Below are positions 63,240-64,000 of a DNA stretch of 64,000 nucleotides, one piece after another. This DNA comes from Synchiropus splendidus. Taxonomy: Eukaryota; Chordata; Actinopteri; Syngnathiformes; Callionymidae. The position numbers and the translations under genes are program-made. Under the pieces are notes generated by a model, which saw only the letters and a program-made list of their open reading frames with translations, was not told where the DNA came from and did not search any database. The stretch covers positions 14,955,001 to 15,019,000 of the forward strand of contig NC_071351.1 in NCBI RefSeq assembly GCF_027744825.2, in the 5' to 3' direction. Each line of letters opens with the position of its first letter. Within the stretch, counting starts at the first letter, position 1.

Positions 63240-63541
63240 TGGCAGCTTTCAGATGAATCGCATCTGATGCCAGAGGAGCAATGTGGGCTGGCCCTTCACT
63301 CATTCTAACAGTTTAATAAATGTGATTGCAAATGGAACTTGTCACTTGCATTGGGCAGAGCTGGCCAGTCAATACCTCAGCGTGCAGGTGCCTGGGGTCA
63401 CATATAAGTCACAAAGTGATGGATACGTATCCGATAATTGATGTAGGGCAGCAGTTATTGTCAGTTTGGCTCCAGCCTCTATTGCTTATTAAAAGCTGTG
63501 GTCTTAAGTACCAGCCAGCCAATTACTGTGGAAGTAAGGTG
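63240..63541 (+). other. Non-repetitive island ending at a splice-donor-like site
   Basis: A 74-codon frame (63326-63550) contains MDTYPIIDVGQQLLSVWLQP and then, before the end, LKYQPANYCGSK. It reaches AAG|GTGAGT at 63538. The only acceptor-like site is CGTGCAG at about 63386. No family is recognised. A conserved noncoding element is as plausible as an exon. Confidence 0.15.
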
Positions 63542-63777
63542 AGTGTTTAGGAGTCAAAAAGCCTCCAGGTCCCTCCAGAGATGAAGTACGCCATTGTGAT
63601 AACAACAGTGTGTCTTGCTTTATTAATGTGGATGTGCATGTGTTTTCCTGATTTGGCGAACTTCCTTTTTCAGTCTTCCATTGTTCCAGTAAAGTGGTTC
63701 CCGTAAATGGAGATTTACAGTAATAGAACGTGCATTAAGGTCTAAATAGAGTCTGTCTTTGTCCCTATTGTTTTTGG

Positions 63778-63970
63778 TGACCTTGGAGGTTACGGTGGAT
63801 CATGAGAAAGGGGATATAGAACACAGTGTTCCTCCTAACTGACCTGTTGACCTCAGACTCCACTGCTTAGTTATTAATGAACTGCCAGGTTTCACCACTT
63901 CCGTTATCTGAGGTCAAGGTTAACTCATGAGGAGATGAACTTGGATGCAGTGATGTTTTAGTGCAGGTCA
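63778..63970. promoter_or_regulatory. Steroid/nuclear-receptor element cluster: GRE-like palindrome, DR2 and three further half-sites
   Basis: AGAACACAGTGTTCC at 63818-63832 matches the glucocorticoid/androgen/progesterone/mineralocorticoid receptor palindrome AGAACANNNTGTTCT at 11 of 12 defined positions. At 63840-63853 TGACCTGTTGACCT is a perfect DR2 (AGGTCA-AC-AGGTCA on the minus strand), a class bound by RAR/RXR. Further AGGTCA half-sites lie at 63778-63783 (TGACCT), 63911-63916 and 63965-63970. About 0.1 such 6-mers would be expected in 190 bp by chance. A hormone-responsive enhancer is inferred; the target gene is not visible in the window. Confidence 0.45.
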
Positions 63971-64000
63971 GGTCTGTCTGTGGTCAAAAAATACTTTCCG

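Noticed and set aside
1..64000. Bacterial-style systems, CRISPR arrays, phage genes
   Set aside because: The sequence is vertebrate nuclear DNA; no regularly spaced repeats, operons or prokaryotic gene density.

Overview
This window is vertebrate nuclear DNA, most likely from a teleost fish. It is AT-rich and littered with CA/GT and AT microsatellites. It carries decayed transposons of types common in fish: an L2/CR1-clade LINE, an L2-type 3' tail with the AATAAAGCTGATTCTGATT-like ending, hAT-like fragments and a solo LTR. No operons, ribosome binding sites, CRISPR arrays or phage genes are present. No conserved multi-exon host gene can be recognised. The many open frames of 60 to 180 codons are what chance gives in 64 kb of such DNA. 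The window therefore looks like intergenic or deep intronic sequence.

Layout. Positions 1-1.36 kb hold anonymous DNA with one weak exon-like frame. Positions 1.36-2.64 kb hold the only clearly coding-derived sequence, a broken L2-type LINE fragment covering the end of the endonuclease, the linker and the start of the reverse transcriptase. Positions 3.4-3.5 kb and 5.3-5.4 kb carry hAT-like debris. Positions 5.4-59.9 kb are largely single-copy-looking noncoding DNA with microsatellites, an L2 3' tail at 18.8 kb and a few exon-like islands. Islands rich in TAATT, GATA or octamer motifs may be conserved noncoding elements. At 59.95-60.6 kb lies a 644-bp solo LTR with TGTCATG/CATGACA ends and a 5-bp CCAGG target-site duplication. 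Another hAT-like fragment lies at 62.1-62.3 kb.

The most interesting signals are regulatory. (1) The last 230 bp hold a near-perfect steroid-receptor palindrome beside a perfect DR2 and three more AGGTCA half-sites. (2) A second cluster of RGGTCA half-sites, with an ER8 and an IR6 arrangement, lies at 20.22-20.50 kb. (3) Two strong CTCF-like motifs, at 28.48 kb (+) and 62.6 kb (-), point towards each other and could be anchors of a loop of about 34 kb. (4) A near-identical 14/15-bp motif occurs twice, 87 bp apart, at 25.18-25.28 kb. (5) Several short exon-like islands have good splice sites; the best are at 55344-55377 (+), 33145-33267 (+), 20858-20904 (-) and 31063-31116 (-). All exon and enhancer calls are hypotheses from sequence only.
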